Shown here piece by piece: positions 44,743 through 54,290 of a DNA stretch of 64,000 nucleotides. Location: NCBI RefSeq assembly GCF_003201815.1, contig NZ_QJKB01000001.1, positions 1,240,001 through 1,304,000 on the forward strand, given 5' to 3'. Source of the DNA: Undibacterium pigrum (GTDB lineage: Bacteria > Pseudomonadota > Gammaproteobacteria > Burkholderiales > Burkholderiaceae_D). The position numbers were made by a program, and so were the translations under genes. The notes beneath the pieces were generated by a model. That model was not told the origin of the DNA and did not search any database. It was given only the letters and a program-made list of their open reading frames with translations. The first letter of the stretch is position 1, and each line of letters starts with the position of its first letter.

Positions 44743-45935
44743 GCTCTCCCTAGTATCAAGGCTGCGTTGGAGCCGCCAAAGGCAAAGGAATTGCTCAGTA
44801 CATAACGCACTGGCCGTCCAAGTTGTTGACCACGCGAAACCACATTCAGCACGGGCAATTGTGGGTCGGCGACAGCATCCCACAGATGGGGGGGCAATCT
44901 GCCTTGCGCATTATCTTTATCCTGCATAGCCAGCCAGCACAATGCTGCCTCTACGGCGGCGGCGGCACCCAGTGTATGGCCGGTAAAAGGCTTGGTGGAA
45001 CTGACTGGCACAGCATCGCCAAACAGATCATGAATCACGCGTGATTCCATTGCATCATTTTGCGGGGTGGCCGTGCCATGCAGGTTGATGTAATCGATAT
45101 CTTCTGCTGAAATGCCAGCACGCTGCAGAGCCTGATTGATGGCAAGGCGGGCACCACCACCGGCGGGATCAGGGGCAGACATGTGATGTCCATCAGATGA
45201 CTCTCCCCAGCCACACAAAGTGACGCCAGAACCTGTGCCATCAGCTTCAGCACTCATCAGGAACAGGGCTGCCCCCTCGCCTATATTGATACCGTGACGA
45301 TTGGCACTCAGGGGATTGCACAAGCTGCCACTGACCGATTCCAGTGCTGAAAATCCAGCCACGGTAAAAGCACATAGCGTATCCACACCGCCTGTCAGGA
45401 CAGCATCGCAAAGCCCCATCTTGATCAGTCGTGCTGCGCTGGCCATGGCCTTGGCGCTGGAAGAACAGGCACTGGAATGTACGTAAGCCGGTCCAGTGAT
45501 ACCCGCAACACGGGCCAGGAAGTCAGCAGGCGAAGCCATCTCTTGCTGCCCATAATGAAACTCTGCAGGTAGTGAAGCATCCGTGTTGAACTGGCGCAAG
45601 GCGGTTTCAGTACTGGCGACGCCAGAAGTACTGGTGCCTATCACCACAGCGACGCGATCAGCACCAAAGCGTGCTATAGCAGCATCCAGTGCTGGCCGTA
45701 TCTGTGTCAGTGCGGCCAGTGCCAGCTGGTTATTACGGCTACGCATGCTCAGCGGCATGTCGCTGATATCCGGCAATGCGCTTGTCACCTGTCCTAGCGG
45801 CAATGTCCTACCGTTTGACCATGCATCGGTAGGCAAGACGCCAGTCTCAGCCTTATCCAACAAACGATGCAGGATATCCTGATGATTGTCGCCCAGTGCG
45901 CAGACGATGCCGCAGTGATGTAAATACAGCTTCAT
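44739..45935 (-). CDS. apeO: Aryl polyene ketosynthase ApeO-like
   Basis: A 398-residue condensing enzyme with complete triad: Cys in HSSACSSSAKAM, His in NLHGTATPQND and His in FTGHTLGAAA. In the Xenorhabdus system ApeO pairs with the chain-length factor ApeC to lengthen the polyene; a ApeC-like gene is at 57857-58594. The first 40 residues are typical of the short leader of this clade. It follows the DUF3261 gene after 16 bases. Confidence 0.91.
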   Translation of the reverse strand: MKLYLHHCGIVCALGDNHQDILHRLLDKAETGVLPTDAWSNGRTLPLGQVTSALPDISDMPLSMRSRNNQLALAALTQIRPALDAAIARFGADRVAVVIGTSTSGVASTETALRQFNTDASLPAEFHYGQQEMASPADFLARVAGITGPAYVHSSACSSSAKAMASAARLIKMGLCDAVLTGGVDTLCAFTVAGFSALESVSGSLCNPLSANRHGINIGEGAALFLMSAEADGTGSGVTLCGWGESSDGHHMSAPDPAGGGARLAINQALQRAGISAEDIDYINLHGTATPQNDAMESRVIHDLFGDAVPVSSTKPFTGHTLGAAAAVEAALCWLAMQDKDNAQGRLPPHLWDAVADPQLPVLNVVSRGQQLGRPVRYVLSNSFAFGGSNAALILGRA

Positions 45936-45951
45936 AATGATATTCAGGTAC

Positions 45952-46503
45952 TCAAGGTGCTGACTGTATGGTCAGGCGATAGTGGTAACGCAAATTATTC
46001 AGGACGACCGTGCCGCTCCAGCGCGGCATGCCGCTGTAGTCGACGGTGACGACCAGCTTGTCATCAAGATACAGCAAACGGTGCAAACCCTGCTCTTCTA
46101 TGCGCCAGCCAGCAGGCAAAGCCTGGGCAATCGCACTCACTGGCCACAGGCTGAGTTGCATGTCTTCCAGCACATCTTCAGCCCTGACCTGCGCGGGCAG
46201 CATGACATGCCGCCAGGATTTCAACTGCTTGCCGTCATAACTGAGACTCAGGACGCGCTGCCCAAATGCCAGGCCGACGAGCTCCAGATGGCCAGGTTCA
46301 ACCTCCAGCGCTGCATCCAGTTCGTCTATGCGGCCATTTCTTTCTACGATCAAATGTTGCTGCACGCTGAAAGAAGCACCCAGTACAGCAGGAGCAAGCA
46401 TCAGACCCAGGCGGGCTTCTGGTTGCACCGGCTTACTGGCGCAAGCACTCAGCAGAGCAACTGTAGTGATCAATATGACCCATGATTTAAGTTTGAGCGA
46501 CAT
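45952..46503 (-). CDS. apeN: DUF3261 lipoprotein ApeN-like
   Basis: A 183-residue lipoprotein with lipobox LLSACAS near residue 20 and the DUF3261 family fold, a set of beta-strands ending near YHYRLTIQSAP. The homologue is always present in aryl polyene clusters; it is thought to help export or anchor the product at the outer membrane, as in the LolB/LolA-like logic. Start at 46503 (MSLKLKSW) is chosen over an in-frame codon 12 upstream because it matches a normal signal sequence. It overlaps the MMPL exporter gene by 17 bases. Confidence 0.85.
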   Translation of the reverse strand: MSLKLKSWVILITTVALLSACASKPVQPEARLGLMLAPAVLGASFSVQQHLIVERNGRIDELDAALEVEPGHLELVGLAFGQRVLSLSYDGKQLKSWRHVMLPAQVRAEDVLEDMQLSLWPVSAIAQALPAGWRIEEQGLHRLLYLDDKLVVTVDYSGMPRWSGTVVLNNLRYHYRLTIQSAP

Positions 46504-48877
46504 GCGCACTTTCTGTAGTAGAAGTAAAACAGGGAACAATCAGCCACACCAGCGCCGTTCCTATCAGCATCGTCAAACCAAAGGCTTGTAATGCCGGTGT
46601 GCGGCTCAATCCCAATAAGCCGAAAGACAGCAAGGTATTGGCAGCCGACAAACCCACCGCCAGCCAGGGAGTGGCATTACGCCTGTCAGGATGTTCCTGC
46701 ATGAAGATACCGTAATCGACGCCAACTCCCAGTAATAGCATCAGCGCCAGTACATGGAATAACTGCAGGCTTTGCCCTGCCAGCCCCAGCAAACCCAGCG
46801 TCACCAGACTGGCACACATGGTGGGTGCGAGCACGCGCCAGGCATTGCGGCGATAACGCGGGAACAACAAGGCAAATACCACCAGATAAGCGGCTGACAC
46901 TACCCAGCCCATATAGGCACGATAGCGCCCCAGCACCGAGGATATCTCATTGACTTTATCCACCCATTGCACACCTTCCAGCCCCTGCCCTGCCTGCTGC
47001 AAAGTCGCCAGGCCATTATTGGCATAACTGAGACCGCGCAAGGCGACGATGCTGGCGTATTCATTGCCGATTTTACCCAGCCATAAATGCCGCCATGGTT
47101 CGCCGGCAGAAGTCTTGAGAAACTCATCAATAGAAGTGCTGACTGTCAGTGTCAGCAAATGCTTGCGTATGGCTGCAGCCCAGGCAGTATCTTCTTCCAC
47201 CTTGCTGGCCAACAAACTCAAAGCCCCACCTTCTGCCAGCAGCTTTTCATCTATCAGTTGATGGCGCTGCCTTTGTAATTGCGCAGAAGGTATCCAGTTC
47301 GACAAAGCCTGATAACCAGAAATGGTATGACGCTCGATCAGAGGATCAAGTTTGCGCTTCAGTGCTTCTTCACGCTGCAAAACAATTTCAGCACTGCCAC
47401 CGCGCACCAGGAAATACTGGACTGGCGTTGGCGCATCCAGCAATTTGCCCAGCTTGATCTGATCCGCTACCAGATGCTTGGGAGAGTTTTGCAAAAGACG
47501 AATATCATCGTTGGCACCCAGGCGAGAACAGCCTATCACCGTAGCTATCGCACAAATAGTAAGGACTACAAGGCTGCGCAGATTCAAGCCCAGGCGCGGC
47601 CAGTGCATAAGTGCTGCTGAATAACGCGCCACCAGCCTGCCACTTTTCAGGCTACCAGCGCTGATCAACTGTGGGAACCAGCAAATCACCGTCAGCCATG
47701 CAAATACCAGCCCCAGTGCAGAAAATACCGCCATATGGCGCAAGCCGGGGAAAGGCGTCAGCCCCAGGCCCAGATAACCAATGACGGCCGCCAGCAAAGT
47801 CAGGCTCAGACCTGGCAGCAAACGTTTCAATAAAGCAGGCGAATCAACACTGGCATCCGCACTAAGGCGATTGCACAAAAAGTAAATGCCATAATCCTGC
47901 GCCACACCGATCAGGCTGGCACCAAATACCAGGGTCAGCAAATGTATGCCGCCAAACAGCATCCAGCAGACCGACAAGGCACCGAGAAAACCTACGCCTA
48001 TGGAAAGCAAAATCAGGGTGATGGGTTTCAGGGAACGGAAGCTCAGCCACATCAACAAGATGATGCCTGTCAGTGAGCCCAGGCCTATCGTCGATACTTC
48101 ACCACCAGCCTGTTGCCCGGCGGCGGCGGCATGCAGGACAACACCTGCGCTGATGATTTCTACCGAAGGTGTCGCCAGCAAAGCGGCTTCTGCAGCCTTG
48201 CCCAGCAAAGGTACAACTGCCTCTTGCGCTGTCAGGGAAAATGCCGATGGTTTCAGGGTCAGCGGCAATAGTACATATTGTTTTTCCTTGTCTGCCACGA
48301 ACAGATAACCATCACGCGGGCGTACCGGTGTTTCTTGCGCCCTTTCCTGTACCCAGCCAGAAAAAAGATTAAAAGGATCATCCTGAAAACTTCCCAGCTT
48401 GGGGCCTGAGAAGGCGCTATACATCTTTGCCAGCGCCAGGTCAGTCCAGTATTGCACTGGTTCTGTACGCAATTGCTGCTCTTGTTGCGCTGTCAGCAAA
48501 CCCAGGCTTTGTTTTTGGAATACAGCCAGCCAGTCATTCTGGGCCTGATCGCTGATATTGGTCGCAGTCAGTAAATCGGTACGACTTGCCAGCACTTTTT
48601 GATAAGCAGCGGCGGCATGCTTGGCCTGCTCCCAGTCGTTCGCACCTATCAGTACCACCACCCTTTGCTGGGCAGTGTCCACCATGTGGGCGAAGGATTG
48701 CTGCAAGACCGGATCGCGTTCTTGCACAGGCAGCAAGGCCAGGATGTCGGTATCAGGCGCAATACGCTTGCCCAGCCATAAATAGGCATTATGAGACAGC
48801 AACAGGCAAACCACGATTGCCCATGTGATTGCCAGCCCTTTAGTCCATCCATGCTGTTTTTTTATACCGTCGCCCAT
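46487..48877 (-). CDS. apeM: MMPL/RND-family exporter ApeM-like
   Basis: A 796-residue inner-membrane protein with the MMPL architecture: helix 1, a periplasmic domain (about 35-260), helices 2-6, a second periplasmic domain and helices 7-12. GVAQDYGIYFLC near 345 and GVGVDYGIFMQE near 715 are the paired Asp-Tyr motifs in helix 4 and 10 that power proton-driven lipid transport in this family. It is the probable exporter of the lipid-linked aryl polyene. It sits between the LolA-like and DUF3261 genes. Confidence 0.9.
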   Translation of the reverse strand: MGDGIKKQHGWTKGLAITWAIVVCLLLSHNAYLWLGKRIAPDTDILALLPVQERDPVLQQSFAHMVDTAQQRVVVLIGANDWEQAKHAAAAYQKVLASRTDLLTATNISDQAQNDWLAVFQKQSLGLLTAQQEQQLRTEPVQYWTDLALAKMYSAFSGPKLGSFQDDPFNLFSGWVQERAQETPVRPRDGYLFVADKEKQYVLLPLTLKPSAFSLTAQEAVVPLLGKAAEAALLATPSVEIISAGVVLHAAAAGQQAGGEVSTIGLGSLTGIILLMWLSFRSLKPITLILLSIGVGFLGALSVCWMLFGGIHLLTLVFGASLIGVAQDYGIYFLCNRLSADASVDSPALLKRLLPGLSLTLLAAVIGYLGLGLTPFPGLRHMAVFSALGLVFAWLTVICWFPQLISAGSLKSGRLVARYSAALMHWPRLGLNLRSLVVLTICAIATVIGCSRLGANDDIRLLQNSPKHLVADQIKLGKLLDAPTPVQYFLVRGGSAEIVLQREEALKRKLDPLIERHTISGYQALSNWIPSAQLQRQRHQLIDEKLLAEGGALSLLASKVEEDTAWAAAIRKHLLTLTVSTSIDEFLKTSAGEPWRHLWLGKIGNEYASIVALRGLSYANNGLATLQQAGQGLEGVQWVDKVNEISSVLGRYRAYMGWVVSAAYLVVFALLFPRYRRNAWRVLAPTMCASLVTLGLLGLAGQSLQLFHVLALMLLLGVGVDYGIFMQEHPDRRNATPWLAVGLSAANTLLSFGLLGLSRTPALQAFGLTMLIGTALVWLIVPCFTSTTESAHVAQT

Positions 48878-48892
48878 GAAGTTGCTTTTCCT

Positions 48893-49522
48893 TTATTGAG
48901 CAAACAAGGCCAGTTCTTCAGCCGTCATGGCTGTTTCACCAGTTTTGATATCTGAAAAAATGATGGTGGTACGGTCACCACTGGCTTCATCGATATGGAT
49001 ATTTTTTACGTAGGCACCACCATCCAGTGAGATCGCACCTATCGCTTTGGCCAGAGCTGCTTCACGGGCTTTGAGTGCCACCTTCCAGCTATTGGCATCT
49101 GCACTGCCATCAACTTCAAACAGGGTTTCCAGCTTGCCCAGATCACCAGACAGCAGAGAAAACAGCACGCTGTTGATCATGCGTACCGTAGGTTCTTTTT
49201 GCGCGTCCAGACGCATGGCTACCCGTTCGCCCTGCAGATGTACGATCTCGTCACGCGTCAGACGCAAGGTGTTGGGAAATGGTTGCAACGTGCGCCACAA
49301 GATGCCCTTGCCATTGACGACGCAAAAACGGCCATTGGATGCCAGTGGTTTTTTCATGCCCTGCAATTGCTTGGTCTGATCAAACCTGCCACACAGCACT
49401 GGCGGCTTGGCCAGCATATTCTGGATTTTGCTGATAGGTGCGGCGGCATTACTGCTGTCTGTCCAAAACAAGCTCAGCAATAAAATGCAGATAATAGATA
49501 ACAAACGCATCATGGACATCAT
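48893..49522 (-). CDS. apeL: LolA-like outer-membrane lipoprotein carrier ApeL-like
   Basis: A 209-residue exported protein: signal peptide ending near SSNAAAP, then a LolA-type fold (FDQTKQLQGMKKPLASNGRF and ILWRTLQPFPNTLRL are the usual LolA signature). It would pass a hydrophobic product across the periplasm between the MMPL pump and an outer-membrane lipoprotein. The ATG overlaps the thioesterase stop by four bases. Confidence 0.88.
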   Translation of the reverse strand: MMSMMRLLSIICILLLSLFWTDSSNAAAPISKIQNMLAKPPVLCGRFDQTKQLQGMKKPLASNGRFCVVNGKGILWRTLQPFPNTLRLTRDEIVHLQGERVAMRLDAQKEPTVRMINSVLFSLLSGDLGKLETLFEVDGSADANSWKVALKAREAALAKAIGAISLDGGAYVKNIHIDEASGDRTTIIFSDIKTGETAMTAEELALFAQ

Positions 49523-49953
49523 GGAACAGGTACTCCCAATTTTTCAAACAAGATGGCAGGAGAAACAAAGCACATTTCTCCATTGGCGATTTCGACGGCG
49601 ACCTGGGTCGTGCTGGCACGGTTCAGGCGTTTTCCCGTGGCTGTATCGGTGATCATGTAATCTATCTTCAAACGATTTTCCCATTCGACGATCTCGGCAC
49701 GCAGGGTCAGCTTCTGGCCAAAACTGGCGGGAGCGATATAGCGCAACTGCATGTCGATGACGGGCCAGGCATAGCCAGACTCTTTCATCTGCACATAGTT
49801 GTAGTTGATATGATCAAGCAAGGCACAGCGCGCCACTTCCAGATATTTGACATAGTTACCATGCCAGACGATTTCCATGGGGTCCAGGTCAAAGAACTGG
49901 ACCTGCATCTCGACTTCGGCAGCCCATGGGCTGGTGGCATTCTTTTTACGCAT
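49519..49953 (-). CDS. apeK: Thioesterase ApeK-like (4-hydroxybenzoyl-CoA thioesterase fold)
   Basis: A 144-residue hotdog thioesterase. The family core is FFDLDPMEIVWHGNYVKYLE (the Asp is the catalytic residue), with LDHINYNY following. It would release or edit acyl-ACP or acyl-CoA intermediates of the polyene pathway. It overlaps the ammonia-lyase stop by eight bases and the LolA-like start by four. Confidence 0.88.
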   Translation of the reverse strand: MRKKNATSPWAAEVEMQVQFFDLDPMEIVWHGNYVKYLEVARCALLDHINYNYVQMKESGYAWPVIDMQLRYIAPASFGQKLTLRAEIVEWENRLKIDYMITDTATGKRLNRASTTQVAVEIANGEMCFVSPAILFEKLGVPVP

Positions 49954-51502
49954 AGAGCTTCCATTCTTGCTGGCGGATACGTTCCAACATCAGACGCAGG
50001 TCAGGCTCCAGGCGACGGTCTTCCTGCACAGGCGCTACATCACCAGCCAGTGCCTCCATCATTTGTGTCAACGCTGGCGACAATTGCAAATCCTGATTCA
50101 CGCGGGTACGCAACCAGACACCCTGCCTTACTGTAATGAGCAAGGCAGCCACTACCTGTTCTGTCAATTCCAGCACGCGCAGGCAATCACGAGCAGCGAT
50201 AGTGCCCATGCTGACCTTGTCCTGGTTATGGCATTCGGTGGAACGTGAAAAGACAGAGGCAGGCATGGTCAGCTTCAATGCCTCTGCCGTCCAGGCTGAA
50301 GCACTGATTTGCAAGGCTTTCAAGCCGTGGTTGATTGCCGCACGCGGGCCTTCCATGCCAGACAAATTGGCGGGCAAACCGTGGTTATAGCGACTATCCA
50401 CCATCAAGGCCATTTGCCTGTCCAGCAAATCTGCCAGATTGGCGACGGCGTTCTTCATGCCATCCATGGCGAAGGCGATATGGCCACCATAGAAATGGCC
50501 GCCATGAAGTACACGTTCATTGTCGCCGTCGATAATCGGATTATCGTTGGCGCTGTTCAATTCATTTTCTATGGACTGACGGAAGAAAGGCATGGCATCA
50601 GCCAGCACACCAATGACGTGCGGTGCACAGCGTATGGAATAACGGTCTTGCAGGCGTTTGCCATTGCGTTCAGCTTGCCCGGCGGGTAAATCATGACGCA
50701 ACCATGCAGCCACACCCTGCATTCCGGGATGTGGCTTCACTGAAAACAATACTTCATCAAAATGGTGGGCATTGCCATCCAGGGTCACTGATGCCATCGC
50801 CGTGATGCGCGTAGTCAGCTTCACCAGATAATCAGCACGGTCATAGGCCATGCAGGCCAATGCTGTCATGACGGCTGTGCCATTCATGATGGCCAAACCT
50901 TCTTTAGGGCGCAAGCGCAATGGTGTGATCCCGGCTTCACGCAAAGCCTGGGCCGCAGGTACTTGCACGCCATCGCGCCAGACTTCGCGCTCGCCGCACA
51001 GGACTGCAGCAAGATAAGATAAGGGCGTCAGGTCACCACTGGCACCGACAGAGCCTTCACTGGGTATCAGCGGCAAAAGACCCGCCTCAAGCAAACGGCT
51101 AATCTGCTCCAGCAACTCTACGCTGACACCAGAAAAGCCCTTGGACAAAGATGCCAGACGTGCTGCCATGACGGCGCGGGTTTGTGCAGGTGACAGGTAT
51201 TCACCCAGGCCGCAGCCATGATAGGTATACAAATGGTGCGGCAACTCTGCCACCAAATCTGCTGGCACGGTAACGGTACAGGAATCACCATAACCAGTCG
51301 TGACGCCATAAATCGTGCCATCTTCTCGCAACAGACGGTCCAAGAAATCTGCGCCGCGCGCGATTGCTGCGCGAAACTCAGGGTCAGCAGATAGCGCCGC
51401 ATTGGCGCGCCCATGGGCGATATCGACGATATCTTCTATGCTCAATCTGTTACGGTCGAATTGTACGGTGCGCAGCTTGGTGCTCTGATCAGCGGATTGC
51501 AT
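49946..51502 (-). CDS. Aromatic amino-acid ammonia-lyase, probably tyrosine ammonia-lyase
   Basis: A 518-residue HAL/PAL/TAL enzyme with the cofactor-forming Ala154-Ser155-Gly156 (GSVGASGDLTPLSY) and catalytic Tyr65 (IYGVTTGYGD). The selectivity pair is His90-Leu91 (LPHHLYT), the His-Leu of tyrosine ammonia-lyases; histidine lyases have Ser-His there. It would make 4-coumarate, the starter unit attached by the acyl ligase downstream. The E. coli cluster lacks such a gene and uses 4-hydroxybenzoate. Start at 51502 (MQSADQST) has GGAAAAACAAG before it; a frame 31 codons longer runs into the acyltransferase gene. Confidence 0.92.
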   Translation of the reverse strand: MQSADQSTKLRTVQFDRNRLSIEDIVDIAHGRANAALSADPEFRAAIARGADFLDRLLREDGTIYGVTTGYGDSCTVTVPADLVAELPHHLYTYHGCGLGEYLSPAQTRAVMAARLASLSKGFSGVSVELLEQISRLLEAGLLPLIPSEGSVGASGDLTPLSYLAAVLCGEREVWRDGVQVPAAQALREAGITPLRLRPKEGLAIMNGTAVMTALACMAYDRADYLVKLTTRITAMASVTLDGNAHHFDEVLFSVKPHPGMQGVAAWLRHDLPAGQAERNGKRLQDRYSIRCAPHVIGVLADAMPFFRQSIENELNSANDNPIIDGDNERVLHGGHFYGGHIAFAMDGMKNAVANLADLLDRQMALMVDSRYNHGLPANLSGMEGPRAAINHGLKALQISASAWTAEALKLTMPASVFSRSTECHNQDKVSMGTIAARDCLRVLELTEQVVAALLITVRQGVWLRTRVNQDLQLSPALTQMMEALAGDVAPVQEDRRLEPDLRLMLERIRQQEWKLYA

Positions 51503-52454
51503 CTTGTTTTTCCAATTCGGGTAAATGCCAAAAATCATAAAAATTAAACCATTGCAGCGGTGCCCGCACTGCATAATATTCGAGGCGGGCGGCATACTCA
51601 GCGACTACGCTGCGCAAGGCCTCATCCCGTCCCTTGCGTGGCAGCCTGATAGCATCACGCAAGAGTTCAAAGCAGACTTGCGGCACGCCATCCATTTGCA
51701 GGGAAAACAGCAGATAGACCGGGCATTGCAAGACGCTGGCCAGCACATAAGGGCCGACCGGGAAAGCTGCATCCTGACCAAGAAAAGGGGCCACCGCCAC
51801 TCTGGGCTGTGGCGCTACCGGGATACGGTCACCAGCAATCACAACAAAACCACCTTCAGCAATTTTGTCCGCTAATAACATGGCGGTGGCAGGTGTCATT
51901 TCTGTCACCTGCAATAAATTCATCTGACTCTCAGGATCTAGTCTGGCCAGCATGCGGTTGAACGCCCGGGCATGTTTGGTATGCACCAGCACCGTCAATT
52001 TCACTTCTGGAAAACGGCGCGACAACACGCGACACATTTCCAGATTACCCAAATGTGAACATACGATCAGGCCACCACGTTTCTGGGTGACCTGGACATG
52101 CATTTCTTCTCGCCCTATATACTTGACTTTGCTCTCATCAAACAAGCCACCCCATAACAACATCTTGTCGAGGATGTTTTCTGCAAAGGCGGCAAAATGC
52201 TGTAATACACCAGCCCAACCCTGAGCGACTTTGGTATACCCGTTCATACGCTGCAGGTAAGCCATAGATGCGCGACGTTGCGCAGGTTTGGTGAGCACAT
52301 ACCAGGCCAGCACCGGATACAAAAATATGCGGAACGGCCAGCGTCCACAAACCTTGAATACCCAGAACAAAAAACGCATGCCAGCCACAAAACTGACTTC
52401 ATTGATGCTGGCCCAATGCCAGGATGAACCTGAGTGCTGTGTGTTCTGTTTCAT
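51489..52454 (-). CDS. LpxL/HtrB-like lipid acyltransferase
   Basis: A 321-residue membrane-bound acyltransferase with one N-terminal hydrophobic helix, resembling lipid A acyltransferases (HLGNLEMCRVLSRRFPE with the HX4-like motif; LVHTKHARAFNRML; GDRIPVAPQPRVAVAPFLG). Aryl polyene clusters have ApeJ, in which glycosyltransferase and acyltransferase parts are joined. Here the two parts are separate genes overlapping by four bases. It likely acylates the lipid anchor of the pigment. Confidence 0.86.
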   Translation of the reverse strand: MKQNTQHSGSSWHWASINEVSFVAGMRFLFWVFKVCGRWPFRIFLYPVLAWYVLTKPAQRRASMAYLQRMNGYTKVAQGWAGVLQHFAAFAENILDKMLLWGGLFDESKVKYIGREEMHVQVTQKRGGLIVCSHLGNLEMCRVLSRRFPEVKLTVLVHTKHARAFNRMLARLDPESQMNLLQVTEMTPATAMLLADKIAEGGFVVIAGDRIPVAPQPRVAVAPFLGQDAAFPVGPYVLASVLQCPVYLLFSLQMDGVPQVCFELLRDAIRLPRKGRDEALRSVVAEYAARLEYYAVRAPLQWFNFYDFWHLPELEKQDAIR

Positions 52455-53209
52455 TTGCCCACCTCAGGCTGGCTACGCCAGTGGCGTGCCAGCAGGGATG
52501 GAATGCGTAGCAACATGCCAAAGAATAACTTGGTATGCATGATGGTAATCAATACATTGTCACGCCAGACGCGAAAATGAGAAACACCATCGGTGGGATA
52601 AGCGACACGAGTTGGCAAGTTGATGACAGCCGCGCCATCCCAGTACAACCTGACCAGGATATCGGTATCAAAATTCATGCGCCTGCCTATGTTCTGCCTG
52701 GACATCAGTGCGATCACAGCATCCACAGGATAGACACGGAAACCACACATGGAGTCGCGTATGGCCAGCGACAAGGTATTGATCCATACCCAGACATGGG
52801 TCAGGTAACGCGCATACAAACGTAAGGCGGGGACGGATTCATCATAGACCGGGTAACCGGCAATCACTGCTTGCGGATGTGTTTTTGCCTGTGCTAAAAA
52901 TTGCGGCACATCAGCTACACAATGCTGGCCATCTGCATCAATCTGCAAGAGATGGGTGTAAGACGTTTGCGCTGCATAGCGAAAACCGGTCAGCACGGCA
53001 GCGCCCTTGCCCTGATTGATATCGTGACGCAATAAAGTCACGCGATCTGGTGTGGCGGCTTGCAAACCCTGTAGCACCTGCGCGCATTCAGCCGAGCTGC
53101 CATCATCCACCAGCACGCAATCCACCTCATGCGTCAGCACTGCCTGCACTACGGCAGCTATCGCATGTTCGTGGTTATAGACGGGGATGAGGATGCAGGG
53201 CTTAAACAC
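52451..53209 (-). CDS. Family 2 glycosyltransferase (ApeJ N-terminal half-like)
   Basis: A 252-residue glycosyltransferase of family 2 with N-terminal CILIPVYNHE, a nucleotide-sugar-binding LVDDGSS, the DXD motif in QIDADGQH and a hydrophobic loop near the C-terminus. The start is probably GTG at 53209 (VFKPCILIPVYN), preceded by GGAGAAGTAAA, rather than the TTG at 53230. It is the companion of the acyltransferase at 51489-52454 and may attach a sugar to the polyene lipid. Confidence 0.86.
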   Translation of the reverse strand: MFKPCILIPVYNHEHAIAAVVQAVLTHEVDCVLVDDGSSAECAQVLQGLQAATPDRVTLLRHDINQGKGAAVLTGFRYAAQTSYTHLLQIDADGQHCVADVPQFLAQAKTHPQAVIAGYPVYDESVPALRLYARYLTHVWVWINTLSLAIRDSMCGFRVYPVDAVIALMSRQNIGRRMNFDTDILVRLYWDGAAVINLPTRVAYPTDGVSHFRVWRDNVLITIMHTKLFFGMLLRIPSLLARHWRSQPEVGK

Positions 53210-53210
53210 T

Positions 53211-54290
53211 TTACTTCTCCACCTTCGCAAAGCGCAACAGGGAATGGCAATAGCCGATATCGTCGCGGGTAGTGATCAATTGCAGACCAGCGGCTTCTGC
53301 CAGGCGCACATAATCAGCGCTCTCATAAATCTTGCTGTTACCACTGGCCATGGCCGTGAAATAAGGTGAAGTATTGATGAGGCAAAATGCGGCGATATCA
53401 TAACGCTGCCTGTCCCAGAAAGTATCCATGATCAGCAATTGCCCATTAGGGGCCAGTGCTTTGGCAGCGCGTTGCAGGATACTGGCAATGGCAGGTTCTG
53501 AAAAACAACTGAGGAACTGGCTCATCCAGATCATGTCCATCCCCGCTGGCAAGGCTGCTTCATTATCCAGCAAATCGATGGAATGAAAATGGGCGCGCTC
53601 ATGCACGCCAGCGGTTTTCAGATTTTCTTCCGCCACCGACAATTGACGTGGCAAATCCACCAAATGCATTTCTACAGCAGGATTGTAGGCCAACGCAGCG
53701 CAACTGAATTTGCCAGTATTGGCACCAATGTCCATCAGCTTGCGTGGTGCTGTTGCAAATACGTCAGGCAAAATGCTGGGGAAAGAGGTATCAGAATAAT
53801 GATGGTCAAAAGCAAACCAGCTGGTTTTTGCCGGCTCTGGCAATTGCGACAAGCCCTGGTACAGCGTGGGCCAGTTACCCAGGGCGCTCAGGCCCAGGGG
53901 TTTTTCATTATCCAGTGACTCATCAAGCTTGAACAAACCTTCGTAGCAAACATCATGATTGAAATCGAGATTGACCTGGGTGATGGAGTCAGTAAGTACG
54001 CAATAGCCTGCTTTATCGAGCACATAAGAACCGGCACTCAAGTACACCACGCCAGATGAAAGGCAGGTTTCCAGCACGACTTTCAATGCATATTCAGTCC
54101 ACTTACCTGTGGCTGCCATGTCTGCAACCGTCAGACCTGCGCCCCCTGCATCGGCAAGTGCCTGCAACATGCCGCGCTTCCAGGCATAACGTACGCATTG
54201 AAAAACGACGGGACCAAAAGCGATCTTTTGCGCTTCAAAACGGGCAGCAAAAGCGGATTGACGTTCAGGGGAAAATTTCTTATCTAGCAT
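53211..54290 (-). CDS. apeB: SAM-dependent methyltransferase ApeB-like
   Basis: A 359-residue class I methyltransferase of the O-methyltransferase type: N-terminal winged-helix-like dimer domain (about 20-120), then the SAM motif MDIGANTGKFSC near 190 and LVDLPRQLSVAE, DMIWMSQFLSCFSE near 265-280. Aryl polyene head-group O-methylation is done by such enzymes in other clusters. It overlaps the acyl ligase gene by seven bases and the glycosyltransferase region follows it closely. Confidence 0.88.
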   Translation of the reverse strand: MLDKKFSPERQSAFAARFEAQKIAFGPVVFQCVRYAWKRGMLQALADAGGAGLTVADMAATGKWTEYALKVVLETCLSSGVVYLSAGSYVLDKAGYCVLTDSITQVNLDFNHDVCYEGLFKLDESLDNEKPLGLSALGNWPTLYQGLSQLPEPAKTSWFAFDHHYSDTSFPSILPDVFATAPRKLMDIGANTGKFSCAALAYNPAVEMHLVDLPRQLSVAEENLKTAGVHERAHFHSIDLLDNEAALPAGMDMIWMSQFLSCFSEPAIASILQRAAKALAPNGQLLIMDTFWDRQRYDIAAFCLINTSPYFTAMASGNSKIYESADYVRLAEAAGLQLITTRDDIGYCHSLLRFAKVEK

